From Vandiemenella viatica (taxonomy: Eukaryota; Arthropoda; Insecta; Orthoptera; Morabidae), in contig JARYHS010008074.1 of assembly GCA_031002005.1 (NCBI GenBank), positions 277,079,930 through 277,143,929 of the forward strand: 64,000 bases of DNA, given 5' to 3'. Each line of letters begins with the position of its first letter. The stretch's first letter is position 1. Position numbers and translations under genes: made by a program. Under the pieces are notes generated by a model. The model worked only from the letters and a program-made list of their open reading frames with translations, had not been told where the DNA came from and ran no database searches. This document shows, piece by piece, positions 1-12,493 of this stretch.

Positions 1-86
1 TAGGGTGTTAATACAAAATTAATTCCTTTTTTAATATATTTCTAACACTTTTCAAAGGAAGTTTTTTAAAAAAAAAAAAAAAAAAG

Positions 87-2055
87 TTGTCAACACTCCA
101 AACAGTGAATTGGGTAAGGGATGGATAACAAATGGTATTAGAGTATCAAGTAAACACAAAAAGGTACCTTTACTTAAAAGTAAGAGAGTCAGATAACTAT
201 ACACTGAAAGCTCATTGTAAACTGTATTCTAAAATACCAAGAAATGTAATAAGAAAGACCAAGAACAGATATATATCAGAGAAAATAGAGAATTCTGGCA
301 ATAAGATGAAAACTATTTGGGATATAATAAAAACTGAAACAGGAAAATCTGTAAACCACTCTAAAGAAAATAAAATAGAACAAAATGGATCTGTTCATAG
401 TGAATTAGGGGAAGTTTGTGAAATATTTAACAAAACATTTTACTTCAGTTGTAGAGAAATTAGGCATGGAAAAGCAATCCCAACATAGTGCCCTAAGGCT
501 TCTTCAGACTGCTTTCCCAAATAGAATAGTGGAGATGCAATTGCCACCAGTAACAGTCTCAGAAATAAATAAACTCATGAAACAATTAAATTCTAAAAAT
601 TCTTCCAGCTATGCCAATATTTCAAGCAAATTACTGAAAAGATGTTCAGATTGCATCATGTACTTGCTCGCATTTGTAATGAATCCTTAATGCAAGGTGT
701 GTCTCCAAATAGACTAAAATATGCAGTTATAAAACCGTTGTTTAAAAAACGAGAAGCAACATGTATGGATAACTAACGTCTCATTATATTGCTTTCCGGA
801 TTCTCAAAGATTTTTGAAAAATCATGTACTGTAGAGTAATAAAACATGTTACACAAAATAATACCCTCACTAAATCACAATTTGGGTTCCAAAAAGGATC
901 ATCTATAGAAACGGCTATATATTCATTTTTAAATAACGCATTTGAGATACTGAATAATAAAATGAGCCTTTTGGGAATATTTAGTGATCTTGCAAAAGCA
1001 TTTGACTGTGTAAATCATGAATTACTTTTGAAGAAAATGGAATACTATGGTATTTATGGAACCACAGGTAAATTGTTTAAATCATATATGCAAGTCGAAT
1101 GCAAAAAGTTTCCATTTTTTATTCTAAAATAAGTAAAGATACTTCGTCAGACTGGGAGAAAATAAAAAATGGAATTCCTCAAGGGTCTGTCCTAGGACCC
1201 CACCTCTTTTTGTTATACATCAATGACCTTCCTGGAAACTTATCTAACAATGTTAAGAGTGTTTTATGTGCAGATGACACTAACCTGACTGTGAGAAAAA
1301 CACCAAACAGTAACCTAGAATTTAATGTAAATGAAGTACTTAGTGAAGTAGCAAATTGGTTTAAGATAAATTCATTAAAATTAAATTTTGATAAAATACA
1401 TTATATTAGGTTTAAAAAAAAATTATGCAAAGGCGGTTTTACAAGTAAGCTATAAAAATAACACATTGGTATTGAAATAGATGAGAAACTGAGTTGGCAT
1501 GAACATATCATTTCACTACTGAAGAAGTTAAGTAGTGCCACCTTTGCAATGTGAACTCTTTCTTTAACAGCAGATCTGGAATTAACGAAACAGGTGTAGC
1601 CATCAAATTTCCATTTAGTGATGTCATATGGAATAATTTTTTGGGGAAACTCTTCACAAATTAAAAAAGTTTTCATAGCACAGAAAAGAGCTATTAGGAT
1701 GCTGTGTAGGGTGAAAGGAAGAACTTCTTGCAGACAACTTTTTTTAAAAAAACTCAATATTCTTACAATGAAGATATATTTAAAGACAAATTGAGAAATT
1801 ATCTTATTGGCAACTCCTTCTACTCCATTCAAGAATCTGAATAAAATAATTAATTGCATTCAATATGATCTTTTGTAAAACCCACTTTGAAATATTAATG
1901 TTTATTTTTGTTCTCTTTATTTTTCTTTGTAACATATGATTATTATGATTATGACTCATACTGTGTGTATGTGTATTAAAGATATCATGTTTCACATCCC
2001 GGAGGTCCTTCCTCAGCAGGGATCCATGAAACAAGATTGTTAAATAAATAAAAAT
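87..2055 (+). pseudogene. Degenerate LINE, family A (jockey/CR1-like), RT and 3' end
   Basis: This is a decayed non-LTR retrotransposon that copied itself through an RNA intermediate. Coding pieces at 132-488, 418-690, 824-1132 and 1099-1455 are consecutive parts of one ORF2 split by frameshifts and stops. The reverse transcriptase is recognisable: a region with SQFGFQKGSS and FSDLAKAFDCVNHELL (catalytic motif A), then NGIPQGSVLGP, then CADDTNLTV (motif C, where ADD replaces the usual F/YADD). A C-terminal thumb-like part follows at about 1480-1850, and the element ends near 2055 in an A/T-rich simple repeat (AATAAATAAA-like). No endonuclease domain is seen, so it is 5' truncated or runs off the left edge; a poly(A) run lies at 68-85. 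A second copy in reverse orientation lies at 56290-58585. The clade (CR1/Daphne or jockey) is uncertain. Confidence 0.85.
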
Positions 2056-3263
2056 AATAATAAAATGCGAATGTAAGAAAAAATAGTGGTGTGTAGCATT
2101 GAGACGACGTAAAGACTCTTCGTCTAGTTGTTTACACTGTCGTGAAGATCATTTTAATATAATCTTTAATGTCGATATGTTAAATTTGTTATAATACATA
2201 ACAATTCGTTAGCTGTTCAATCTCTAATCATAATCTAGTTTACAAAAGTTTAATAGGTATATTTCTCAAATGATTTCTTATTCTAGCTTAATCCAAAGCA
2301 ACTGCGAGCCTTTTAAAGCCATCAAAGAAGATCATCTGAAATTTTAAAAACGAAATTTAATCTCCAGAATGTATTTGAAGGGTATTTGTCTACCTGAACT
2401 ATATACTTTAAGAGGCCACAATCATTTATGATCGAACTGGCTGATAATGATATGTCTAGAGTAGTGTCGTTTCTTTAAATGCGCCAACCAAAAAAATCCA
2501 AATGTCTTTTAATTACAAAATTTGGCATTTATTACCCCCCAGAGTCAGCGTGATTTAGGCGGCAAGGTATCCGCTCCCTAATTTTTCCAAACCGGGATTA
2601 AATCCCCGCAGTATCAGATGTTTCTATTTATTTTCATATGCAGAAATTGTTGAGCATGAATTTATTATTTTATTTCAACTTTAAAACGAATCTCATTACA
2701 TAATAAATTAAATGACTTCCTAGTACGACGCGCCAATAGCCATTGAAATTTCTTTAGTAGGCGAATCTGTTTTCGTCACGTACATTATTTTATTTTCTAC
2801 CTATTACACTCAACCACTTAGAAAAAAGAAAAAATCTTATGTATTACGTTTAAAATACTTCTTGACGACATAGAAGTATATAAAAGACGAAAATGAAATA
2901 AAGTAAAACCTAACACCTATTTTAATTGAAAAAACACCAATAAACTTATTAATAAAATGAAAAAATAATGTAGAATGTAGACTTTCCTGACGTATGTTTG
3001 CAGTGAAGTCCTCATGTGTGTACCTCCGGATTATGTTGTGAAAGCAGAATCCAACGGTATACCCGCGAGGACTTCATTTCGAATCAAAATAATGGACTAA
3101 ACATAATGTTCTGGCAAGTCATTTCTTTGGAATTGATTAACTTAGTAAAATTGTTATAAAACAACGTGCAATGTAATTCCTTGTGTCTAAGCTGTACTAT
3201 CAGTAGTCACTCTGGTCCGGGTTCCATTTGAAGTTTATCATAACCTCCGTTAATATACCAGAC
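2056..3263. other. AT-rich spacer, no gene seen
   Basis: No coding region of recognisable character. A tRNA-like fragment (G/C-rich arms around an AAACCGGGATTAAATCCC core, about 2545-2625) could be a worn SINE head on the minus strand. The rest is AT-rich with stops in all frames. Confidence 0.5.
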
Positions 3264-3604
3264 TACGGTTGTTGCGGATGTCATCTTTGTGGATGTGGAT
3301 GTGGAAAATTAAATTTATAATTATGTAGATTTTAATATTTTATCAAAAATAAATTAAAAATCAATCTTTTTCATAATTAAATTCTATTTCCATATAATAC
3401 TGCCATATTGATTTATTTTTGCCTGATCTTTCAACAACAAAAAATGTGGGATGATTGCACAAGTGAATTAAATAAATTATTTAAATAATTACGTACGCGT
3501 CTAAAAACCAGTCTTTATCATATGACCTTTGCGGAGTTCGTGGCTGTTTACTCTAATTAAAGCGTCAAGCACAAGGCCACGCCACCGCTCATCTCCACGC
3601 TCGC

Positions 3605-3605
<1 letters not shown>

Positions 3606-3635
<30 letters not shown>

Positions 3636-3850
3636 ATACCCCTCGTCGACGTCGAGGTCATTAGAGGCGTGAAAAGATCGGGGTTTGGAACGGGAAGGAA
3701 TTCGGCCATGGTCTTTTAATTGAAGCATTCACCTGGAGTGATTTGGGGAAGCCATGGAAAACCCAAATCTGGATACCCGGACGGGGATTCGAACCGCCGT
3801 CCTTCCGAATGCGAGGCCAGGCCGTTACCGCCTACTCACCACGCTCAGTT
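3606..3850 (-). repeat. tRNA-derived SINE, family 1, copy 1
   Basis: Read on the minus strand this begins with a tRNA-like head containing a perfect pol III B box (GGTTCGAATCC, complement of 3785-3795) and a plausible A box in TGAGTAGGCGG. A body rich in CCATGG-type motifs follows, and it ends in a poly(A) tail, seen here as a T run at about 3607-3629. It is transcribed by RNA polymerase III and mobilised in trans by a LINE. A second copy lies at 23583-23772 on the plus strand. Confidence 0.8.
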
Positions 3851-4149
3851 CCGTGCTCGCCACACACCTTCCCACCGCTTAAGTGGCGCATTCACAGTAC
3901 AACTTGTAGGACCTACGAGTTCCGATTTTCGATAAAAAAAACTCTTGATGGTCCGTGAAAGCAATTACAGGTTCCTTTCGATTCACTCAATATTTTTTCA
4001 ACAAAAAATAATAAGATTATTATACATTTTAATTTAAATATAGACTGTAAATATTGTGTAAATTAATCATAATTTCGTGTGATCTAAAAATTTCAGTCAC
4101 AGAGTTTCTTATCAGCGGCGCAGTGTACCTCTATCGTTGTCACCTATTT

Positions 4150-4340
4150 TTAAAAGGAGACCTACAAATTAACGTGAAATTTGAACCACGGAGCGTCCCA
4201 GCATCTTAGCATTAACAAAATCAAAGCTTTGCCAGAGGTGACTGTCAATTTTAAGACCCATGAAACTTTCAGCTGAGACAAGGATTCGAACAAAGGACTT
4301 TCAGTACCCCAATCGTACGTCGTATCCATCTGAGTCAAGA
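4150..4340 (-). repeat. SINE-like repeat, family 2, copy 1
   Basis: Shares with 46595-46760 the order: TTAACGT, a GAACCACGGA-like stretch, GCGTCCCA, then a minus-strand B-box-like GTTCGAATCCT (complement of 4281-4291). The tRNA-like box and a second copy make an old SINE the best reading. No poly(A) tail is evident. A degenerate tRNA gene is less likely because no cloverleaf is seen. Confidence 0.5.
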
Positions 4341-5199
4341 GACAAATCTGGATGTAATGACAAATAAATATTGAACCATAATAAAATCAACATACTTTTT
4401 TTCTGTAGCATTTATTTTTGTTATCCCAAAGCACAAATGTTCTTTTATATGATTAAATATATATTTTTCAGTACTTCTAAATTCAGATGTTTGCGGCGTG
4501 TGATTCGTTTATGGAACGTCCCCGGTTCAAAATCCGGGTCTGGGATGCAATTTTTTCAGACCTTAAAATCAACCTTCACGTCTGGCAATTTCATTTGTTA
4601 ATGTAAACATGCAAGGACTATATCTACATTTTACGAACATCTGATGAACCTAAAGCAAGGCTGACAAAAATGGACGCTTTTCTAAAGCAATCAGTAACGC
4701 TAAAACAACATTTAGTCGTAAAGGACCAGAAATTTCTGAACTCTTTGTATCCGATTCCCCATATCGACCAGCCCCACACCGGTCCGCACCGTCAAAAATT
4801 AAATCCAACTAATGACTGCCGATACACGGTGCGGTGTCGTTTGAACTCACTTCAATCGAGTGAGCGACAACAATAAGAAAAGTTTCGGTCGGTGACAGTG
4901 CGGGTTCGGTGCTGTCTATTGTAGCCCGACCTTTACTTTACTTGCAAGTTCAAACTAGTAAATTTGTGGCTTAGGTAATAACACCGTTTAGTTCATTGTT
5001 ACTTTTATTGCAAGATCGTCAGAAAACAATCACTGTTTTGTTAGCTAAGCTACGATGGGCAGAATCTCGAATAAAGAGAAAAGAATAATTCCGCAATACA
5101 TCCCCATTAAAAAATTGCGGATGCGAAAGCGGATGTAGGAATTCATGCGAAAGTTTCGCGCTTGCGGATGCGGATATCCGTTACATCCCTATACCAGAT

Positions 5200-6254
5200 G
5201 TAACTCCGGTGTGTCAGTTGATTAACATTACATGTATGTTATATGTAGCTATTGCTCTAAAAGGGAAAGAAAATTATTAACTCAATTATCTAATACTTAA
5301 TTACCTTGCAGCTTTCATTCTTCTGACGTCATCGACTGTAGAATCTGGATTTGATGCAAAATACGTTTTCATCATGAAAACATCGTTTATTGGGAGATTA
5401 TTTTACAAAGCCGCTTCCATTAATTTTTATTGTATGATTATTCTCGCAAGAATGCAAAATTTCACCAATTACGCTGATAAATTACCATAAAAGTTTACAC
5501 AATCACAAAATTATAAAAACGTCGAGCAACTAAGCATTCGTTTACAATATGAACGTGTGCTTTGACGTCACGGTTCGATTCGACAATAACGTTGTGTTTA
5601 TGATTAATTAAAATCAATAAATAAAAAGTGAATAATAGAAAAAAACGTTGTAGTGGTAATTTTTCAGTTATAAAGCTTCCAAATAAAAATACTAGACGTA
5701 TATTTGAATTTCATGCGTATTCCCTATTAACATTAACTACAGTGTGAAAAATCTTTTCACCAAAACTAAAGATATCAAACAGTATAAAAATACTTTTAAA
5801 AAATTACTAATTTTAAATTACTAGCTAAAAGCACGGATTTGTGTTGGCTCGCGAAGTTTTGTTATAAGAAATATTATATACAACTAAAGAAATTAATAAA
5901 TAATCGTAAGAATTTTAATATTTAAACTTCACGAACTATCATCAAAAACCATGGTTTCAGTTTGATGGCAAAAAATAATTAGGCACATTTGTAATAAGAC
6001 ACGATCTTTAAATATTTCGGTTACATTTAAAAGTATTTGTTGGAGCTCAAGATTCATAAATATTGTTAAATAACTAATTTTTCATCATTTTTTCGCTGTC
6101 CATGTCACATAAAATATTTTGTTGTTTTTGGCTATATATTATTTGTTGTTCATTATTAGGCAATCTTTCTAAATTATTTTTTTCATTTTAATATCATAGT
6201 ACCAAGGATTATTAATTTTAAGATATAAGGAGCATCGACATTAACGTGATTGAC
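5200..6254. other. AT-rich spacer, no gene seen
   Basis: Strongly AT-rich, stops in all frames, no recognisable protein or TIR pair. Confidence 0.5.
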
Positions 6255-6876
6255 AATAAAATCTTTATACCCTTCGTCCTCGTGTCATCTAACAAATATA
6301 TTTCGTGAAATAGTATCAATGGAATGCGTTAAGGAAGTTGTAAAATTTATAATATCTCGATGAAAGTTAATGAGTTGGACACTATATCCAAATTGATCAC
6401 CTATAAGCTGACAGACTGTAATTACTAGATGAATTTGAGCAATTAACTGTTCTTCAACAAACATCAATTTTTTTAATACATCAAGCAGAATACCTGAATC
6501 CATATTATTTTCTTTTCAGAACACATTCACTTCATTTTCTTCTTTATATTTATGACAAATTGAACAAAGTCCTACCTTTTCAATATTTAAATCAAACGAA
6601 CGACGTCGACAACACAATTTAAAATCCATTCTTTTTAGCATATTCAAAATTTACTGCATGCCCATAAAAATGAACATCATCTGGATGATTTTGTATTACA
6701 TTACTTCGATCTTCTTGCGGTCGTTCTCTTACATTACGCATTAACGACCGGCTACGTATACGTTCTGTACGACATGTCAACGTGCGATTTCGTGTCATTT
6801 TCCGGTAATAACAATCACTATTAATAATAATAATGCAGAATAATACGGATATATCACTTATACGGCAGCTCCACAA
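6255..6876 (-). pseudogene. Helitron Rep/helicase N-terminal fragment
   Basis: Two minus-strand pieces (6876-6619, then 6503-6285) look like the region ahead of and within the Helitron-like N-terminal domain of rolling-circle transposases. The first carries an Arg-rich stretch (RTERIRSRSLMRNVRERPQE). The second contains MFVEEQLIAQIHLVITVCQL followed by QFGYSVQLINFHRDI, which aligns by eye with the conserved 'EEMLIA...V...GYRGNVINFPQD' region of insect Helitron proteins. The link between them is frameshifted and no Rep HUH or helicase motifs follow, so only a fragment remains. A P-like repeat abuts it upstream on its strand. Confidence 0.6.
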
Positions 6877-7340
6877 TCTGATGATGATTTCGTATAGAAC
6901 TCAGCGAAACAAATCGAAAAAAAATAATAAATGTTTTTGATATCTCCTTAGTTCTCGAGATTTTGTATCTCAAAGTTGACGTGGTTAGGTTGAAATAAGG
7001 TCTGGACCAGAAGAAAAATTTCACCATAGCCAAATTTGCTGACGAACTCGTATGTAACTTGAGGAGACAAATAAAAGATAAAGAATTTTTTTTTTTTTTT
7101 TTGATATCTTGCTTAATTCGCGAAATTTTGTATCTCAAAAGTGAGTAAGTTAGGGTGAGATCCTGCCTGGACCAGGAAAAATCACCAAAATCACAATATC
7201 AACACGGTGGAAATTCATTATAGGTGTATTATTTTCTTCCTATTCGTTGTTGTTACGTTGAAATACAGCCTGAACCAGAAGAAATGTTACCAAAAGCACA
7301 AGAAACTACTGAGATTTTATGCGCGCTATATCTCGAAGTC
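6850..7340 (-). mobile_element. Fragment of P-like element, repeated subterminal units
   Basis: Two or three degenerate units about 163 bp apart share GATATCTC..., TTTTGTATCTCAAA and a TTAGGTTGAAAT...CTGGACCAG core (about 6938-7012, 7101-7178, and a weaker third near 7250-7330). In reverse orientation they match internal repeats of the P-like elements at 55800-56120 and 57440-57680, including the ATCAGATTGTGG-like stretch. No TIR was found here, so it is a truncated piece. Confidence 0.5.
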
Positions 7341-9098
7341 TCATCTAATTACATAAAAATTCGTCATCAAATTGCAGCGTAGAATCCACACATACACATA
7401 TTTCTTAACAATAATACAGAAGAATCTTTACTAAAAAAAATTAATATCTTTCTTTCAGGAGTTCATATTCTGTCAATATTTTAGTTGGGGCAACGTTATT
7501 TTCGATTAATGTTTGAAGCGTACCGATTAGGTGTACATTCCTTTTATATTTTATTTGAATTCATTACACATTGAATAGGAAGTCATTATAATTGTATAGA
7601 TATTTTAATAACTGATTAAGTGTGGGAGTGGAATGTCTTTATATAACTCCAACATTGTAGCATCTAATTTTACACAAACACATGTATTTAAATAGAACAT
7701 TCAAAAACCATAGATCACATTTAATACAAAAATAATCTCTCTTTCTGGAGCGTAAGTTCACAGGTCAACATCGGAATCACAAACTACAATTTTAGTGAGC
7801 AGTTTATTTGATTATCTTACCGTTGCTGTGAACAGATGGCTGTACTTCGAGTTCAGTGGTAAGTTATTGTATAAATGCCAACGTTTTCAAACTGCGTCCC
7901 TCTCAATAAACACACTAAACGCAAGACTACATTAACACATTTCCAATATCTTGAGCGTTGGTTGATTCACTAATTCTTGACAATAACTGCGTCAAACCAC
8001 GTGACGCGGTCACGTGACTCATGACGTAGACTAGTGACCACCTCACGTGACGCGATCGCCTCTGCCTTCTCTCAGCAAGAATGAATAGAAATATTAAAAA
8101 ATATAGCTATTTATTTGTGTTTTTTTATGAATACAATGATTGATGGCACATCTAGAATTGACTTTGGATCTGTATGCTCAATTTTACGTCTTTAGGTACA
8201 GCAGTTTTTTCAAAAAGTGTACCACAATGTGTGCAAAATTCGTCTCCTAGTATAAGGGCTCGCTTCACTCCCCCTAATAATTGTAGAGTTTTGAATGCAT
8301 AGTTACAGTCAAGCCTAGGATCTGATTTTGAAATTACTAAAGTATTTGTGCAATTATCCAATTTAAATTTAATCATGTTATTGAAGATAATATAATAACA
8401 TTTATATAAACAACTACAAACAAAAATATGAGGTTAAGTTGAACTTTGCGAATATTTCATTTGACTCTTAAAAAAATGTAACATTGAACATGATATATCT
8501 AAAGATTACCTCTTGAGTTTTGAAAGAGATAAAGCAGCAATAATGCATCGCACTCGTAAAGATGTTGCTGTTCTGTTGCATAATTATCTTCAATACACCA
8601 TGTAGTTGTGCATGGTATATATCAAAAACTAAAACTAGCTGTAACTGATGCTGTGTATTATGCGAGGGAAGCGTCTCAAATTCTGTCTCTATTGGAAAAA
8701 ATGTACTGAGTATTTGCTCAAAAATCTCAAAGATCAATTATATTACACAGTGTTTCAAACAATCTTTCTTCCACTATATTAAATCTAGGTCGTGTGTTAT
8801 GTGTGCTATATTGTTTGATTCTTTATTGCTGTTCGAGAAGTTTTTAATACTTAAGACCACTGTGGTCCACTTTCGACTTGAGGTTGGCACAAATCTTTAA
8901 CACAGTATCAGTGTCAGTGTCTAGAAGTTCTGGAAATATCATCTTTATGTATGTAAAACTGAGTTTCTTCAGAAGAAAGAAAGAAACTGACGAGGCTCAA
9001 AAAGTTTTGAGACGTTGAAATCTATTGATATGTGGGGATTGTAGTTCAGTTGTGGAAGGAAAACCATAAATTGAATAAAATCTAAATCATAAGAATTA
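7341..9098. other. AT-rich spacer with an E-box palindrome cluster
   Basis: No supported gene. At 7998-8016 an 8-bp perfect palindrome around GCG (CACGTGACGCGGTCACGTG) contains two CACGTG E-boxes, with a third CACGTG at 8044-8049. Short minus-strand open frames at 8152-8376 and 8468-8737 have no family I recognise. Confidence 0.4.
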
Positions 9099-9476
9099 GG
9101 GAGCGTGCATAAACCATGTAGCTCCATTTTTGGCCTCCTGTGAAACCCCTTCCCCCCACGTAGCCTCACGTGGCTTTTGCCTCCCCCCCCCCCACGTAGC
9201 ACGTAGCTTTTTTCCCCTTTTGATTCCAGAAGACATTTTGTGCTGTTTTCTCTTGTCAGACTATTGTAAATTATATACAGAGATAGTTAACTGTGGGAAA
9301 TAAATATTCACATGCTGTTGTGAGTTCTGCTTCTCATTTTAACTGTGAAAAATGTTATTAAAAGAAAGCTACGTGGTCTGGCTCGGAAACCCCCCCTTCC
9401 CCCATGTAGGCCAGCGTAGCCTTCCAGCCAACCCCTTACCCCCCTGGACTGAGCCACGTAGTTTGTGCACGCTCCC
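9099..9476. mobile_element. PIF/Harbinger-like MITE
   Basis: A 378-bp non-autonomous element with inverted ends: left begins GGGAGCGTGCATAAAC and the right end reversed reads GGGAGCGTGCACAAAC. It is flanked by TTA at 9096-9098 and 9477-9479, the 3-bp TSD typical of PIF/Harbinger. The arms are C-rich on one strand with repeated CACGTAG motifs, so the element could fold into a long imperfect hairpin. No coding capacity. Confidence 0.75.
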
Positions 9477-9479
9477 TTA

Positions 9480-11365
9480 TGCGAAGCGATGGACATAATT
9501 ATCAAATATTTCAAAAGAAATTTTTCCAGTTTATAGCATAGTATTAATAATGCAACTTAGGCTTCTAAGTTTCATTTCAGATGTTTCATCCAACTTTAAC
9601 TTATTTGAAGGTTTCAGTGACGACGGCATGATGAACATAATTTATGGATTACACCGAGTTCAATGATGCGACATGTGTAATTATAATTTTTTCTGAACTT
9701 TTCTCAACATTATGTTAGTGGAATGGGATTTGCTGATTTCATGGTTCCCTTTATAATGAATTTAAGCAATTTTCGAGATAGTATATGAAATTTCCCTGTC
9801 GTATAATGTTCATAATTTTTATGAAATTAATGCATTTTTTACTTTTACCCTATCATAGCGTCCCCATCATTACGCAAGAGTTTGTCCGATCTTATAAATT
9901 GGAGGTGGGGGAGAAAAGATCTCTGCTTAGTGATGTTTGGATTACACTCATCAGTGTGAGAGATGATGTTTGTAACCGTTGGTATCCTTGATGATTGTAT
10001 GATTTACGATGTCTGTGTATTGGTTGTATGAAGATGTTTAGATGTTTATCGAGCGTTCATGCTTGTGTTGTCTCTTGTTTTGGGTGCTTGTGACCGATCG
10101 TTTAATTAAAATGACTCGAACACACAAGAGGCGTTGAATTGATGAACACATCTTGCGGATAAAAATGAGCTCTATACTGCAATTATGTATAGTTGACATC
10201 TTTTGCGCACTCTCTTACCGTTGTGTGGGTGAAACAGATCCAGCAACTTAGACCCTGTAACTCCTATGATTATTGAAAACTGCCGTAGCAATTGAAATAG
10301 AATATTTATATATATGATGTATTTTTGTGGGAAACCTACGCAATCCTCGCGATTATTTTAAGATGTTTAGCAATTTTTGAGGTTTTACGAAATTTAAGGC
10401 TTTTTCAACAAATTCACACTGAGTTCTCTAGATCGGAAAGTGTTTGTCCTGTTTACGGAGATATAACGTGTAATTCGTTACCACTGCGCGAGTTTGATGT
10501 GTGTTTGAGTGGTTGTGAGAAGACGTTTGTGTAGTGTTTGGATGAGTGTCGGTAAGCGATAGTTTGAGAATGTCCATGAGATGTCAATGAGACTATGTTC
10601 GGATATTTGGAAGTTTGTGAAAGGATAACTTAGTATGTAAGAAAACTAGCCCTATTTAAAGCCTGTGTTCCTTCCCGCCTGCATCCTCACACTATAGAGA
10701 CTTCAGGTGCTTAAGATTCCTGAAAAAAAAGGGTACAGGAACGGATTTCAAACAACTTAAATAAGCCAAGTACATTTTCATAATAGACCGAATTCTTAAA
10801 TTTAACAATAGTCCTTTCTTTCCAAAACCTCACCGACAATTATGTACAAAACTTCTTCAGGAAATATATCAGACGCACCACTTTCCTATCAGTTATTCAG
10901 TCTGTTATTCGATTACACAATATAAACATTTCATCTTTGCATCTTAATTGGGCCATAAAAAGACATCTTTACAAGAATGTACTTTTTTATCTTCATCAGG
11001 TATCTAATTTCGAGAAATCCAGAAGTATAATGTATAATCCGCCTGCAAACCCGAGATCACTACTACATTTACACGTCAAGAAAATCTCCGTTCACATATT
11101 CGGCTCTAACATATTATATACGTGAACACCACGAAGGAAGTACCCTGTAAGCTTTCACAGAATTCGCCCCTAATTATGTTCCAGTTTATTAGGAACATAC
11201 ACGTTATGTAATGTTTCCACCATTCTTCAACAATTTGATCTCATTTTCAGTAGTGATAGCTCGTGTTTTAACTATTCGTAAATAAAGTATCGTATATGAC
11301 AGTCTTAATTGTTTTGAATAAACAAACAACACTTACTGGGCTGATAAAAACAGTTTAAATCCATA
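9480..11365. other. Spacer, no gene seen
   Basis: Mixed AT-rich sequence with a G/T-rich stretch (about 9960-10620). No open frame with recognisable content, no TIR pair or tandem repeat found. Confidence 0.45.
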
Positions 11366-11650
11366 TAACTAACAAGCTGATGCCCACGACTTCGTACGTG
11401 TTTGTAAAGAATTTCGATTGACAGCTAACGCCACGTAGCCACCGTAGTACACGATGGGAGACTCAAGCCTAATACCAAACACACAGACATCAGTGATCTG
11501 TGCAGGGTATCTATGGGTACAAAGCGAAAAATAGGACACACATGCCTTTGGCTGAAATATAAATTGCCCTCCGTAGACCAATTTCAACCATCATGTCTTC
11601 CACACCCCCATAGCTATCGACATGACGCCACCATGGTGCATGGTGGGAGA
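11366..11650. repeat. Degenerate interspersed repeat head
   Basis: Begins AACAAGCTGATGCCCACGAC, resembling the 'CAAGCTGTTGCCCGCGACTTCG' head of widespread arthropod interspersed repeats (recognition from general knowledge). No internal coding; the end is not defined. Confidence 0.3.
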
Positions 11651-11810
11651 TTAGAGATTAATACCACACACAATCAACAGTGGACTGCGCCGGGTAGTTT
11701 TGATTGTGGAGTGAAACATAGGGACACATGTCAGTGGGGGGAGAACAGGGCTGACAGCTGGAACCCTGGACCAAAAAAGTGTAACATCAAAGGATGCAGC
11801 CTCCCCTCCT

Positions 11811-12400
11811 TGTAATGGATACCCCCTCCACGTCTCCCTCCTTGTAACCTGATACCCTTCCGCCGACCTTGAAACCCCCACCTCTCCACTAACCTCAGTT
11901 CCCCCTCCTTTTAACCTGATACCCTTCCGCCGACCTTGAAACCCCCACCTCTCCACTGACCTCAGATCCCCCTCCTTGTAACCTGATACCCTACCACTGA
12001 CCTTGAATTCGGGCAGGTGTTCCAATGTAACCTGATATCCTTTCGTTGGCCTTGAAACCCGATACTCTATGCAGATGTTCCACTGTAATCTGATACCCTT
12101 CCATTGACCTTGAAACCCGATACTCAATGCAGGTGTTCCTTCCACGTAACCTGATACTCTATGCAGGTGTTCCAGTGCAATCTGAAACCCTTCCATTGGC
12201 CTTGAAACCTGATACCCCGCGGTGTAACATGATATCCTACCGTTGGCCTTGTATTCTGATACTCTATGCAGGTGTTCCAGTGTAACCTGAGATCCTAACG
12301 TTGGCCTTGTAACCCGATACCTCGCGGTGTAACCTGATATCCTGCCTCTGACCTTGAATTCGAAACCGCGGGCAGGTACAAACATGTTTTAATCTGATAC
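11811..12400. repeat. Degenerate minisatellite of ~58-67-bp units
   Basis: Tandem variants of TGTAACCTGATACCC...GGCCTTGAAACCC...GCAGGTGTTCCAGTG run for ~590 bp. The leftmost units are nearly identical to each other and C-rich (CCTTCCGCCGACCTTG); those to the right diverge. Because the unit lacks frequent stops on the minus strand, an apparent 244-codon frame crosses it, but that frame just reads the repeat. The array ends about 90 bp before a TATA-like box, so it may be part of the upstream region of the polymerase locus. Confidence 0.8.
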
Positions 12401-12493
12401 CCCGCGCCGAGAACAGTAAGCGCTAAACCAGTTTTGTATAGCGGGCGGGCGAACAAAAACCTGTTCTCGCTACCTGGAAACGTGCGGCCATAC

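Larger units (their letters stand above)
3264..5191. mobile_element. hAT-like non-autonomous DNA transposon
   Basis: The ends form an imperfect terminal inverted repeat: left TACGGTTGTTGCGGATGTC, and right end read in reverse TAGGGATGTAACGGATATC (15 of 19 match). They are flanked by near-identical 8-bp duplications, TACCAGAC at 3256-3263 and TACCAGAT at 5192-5199, as expected for hAT insertion. Subterminal sequence near the right end repeats GCGGATGCG-type motifs (5108-5175), common as transposase binding sites in hAT elements. No transposase is visible inside; the 1.9-kb body holds a tRNA-derived SINE (3606-3850) and part of a second SINE family (about 4150-4340). Superfamily is inferred from TSD length and TIR style. 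Confidence 0.65.

Noticed and set aside
2540..2630. tRNA-like fragment on the minus strand
   Set aside because: It has one hairpin around a degenerate B box only; a cloverleaf cannot be folded by eye.
4490..4560. tRNA-like stretch with GGTTCAAAATCC
   Set aside because: The B-box-like arm is present but no A box or acceptor stem pairs. It is more likely SINE debris than a tRNA gene.
8152..8737. Two minus-strand frames of 74 and 89 codons
   Set aside because: No family resemblance, no splice or promoter support. One has a CTHCGTLF pair of cysteines but no completed zinc finger.
11651..12385. 244-codon minus-strand frame
   Set aside because: It reads across the minisatellite; the repeated peptide follows the DNA period. 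There is no domain and no start context.
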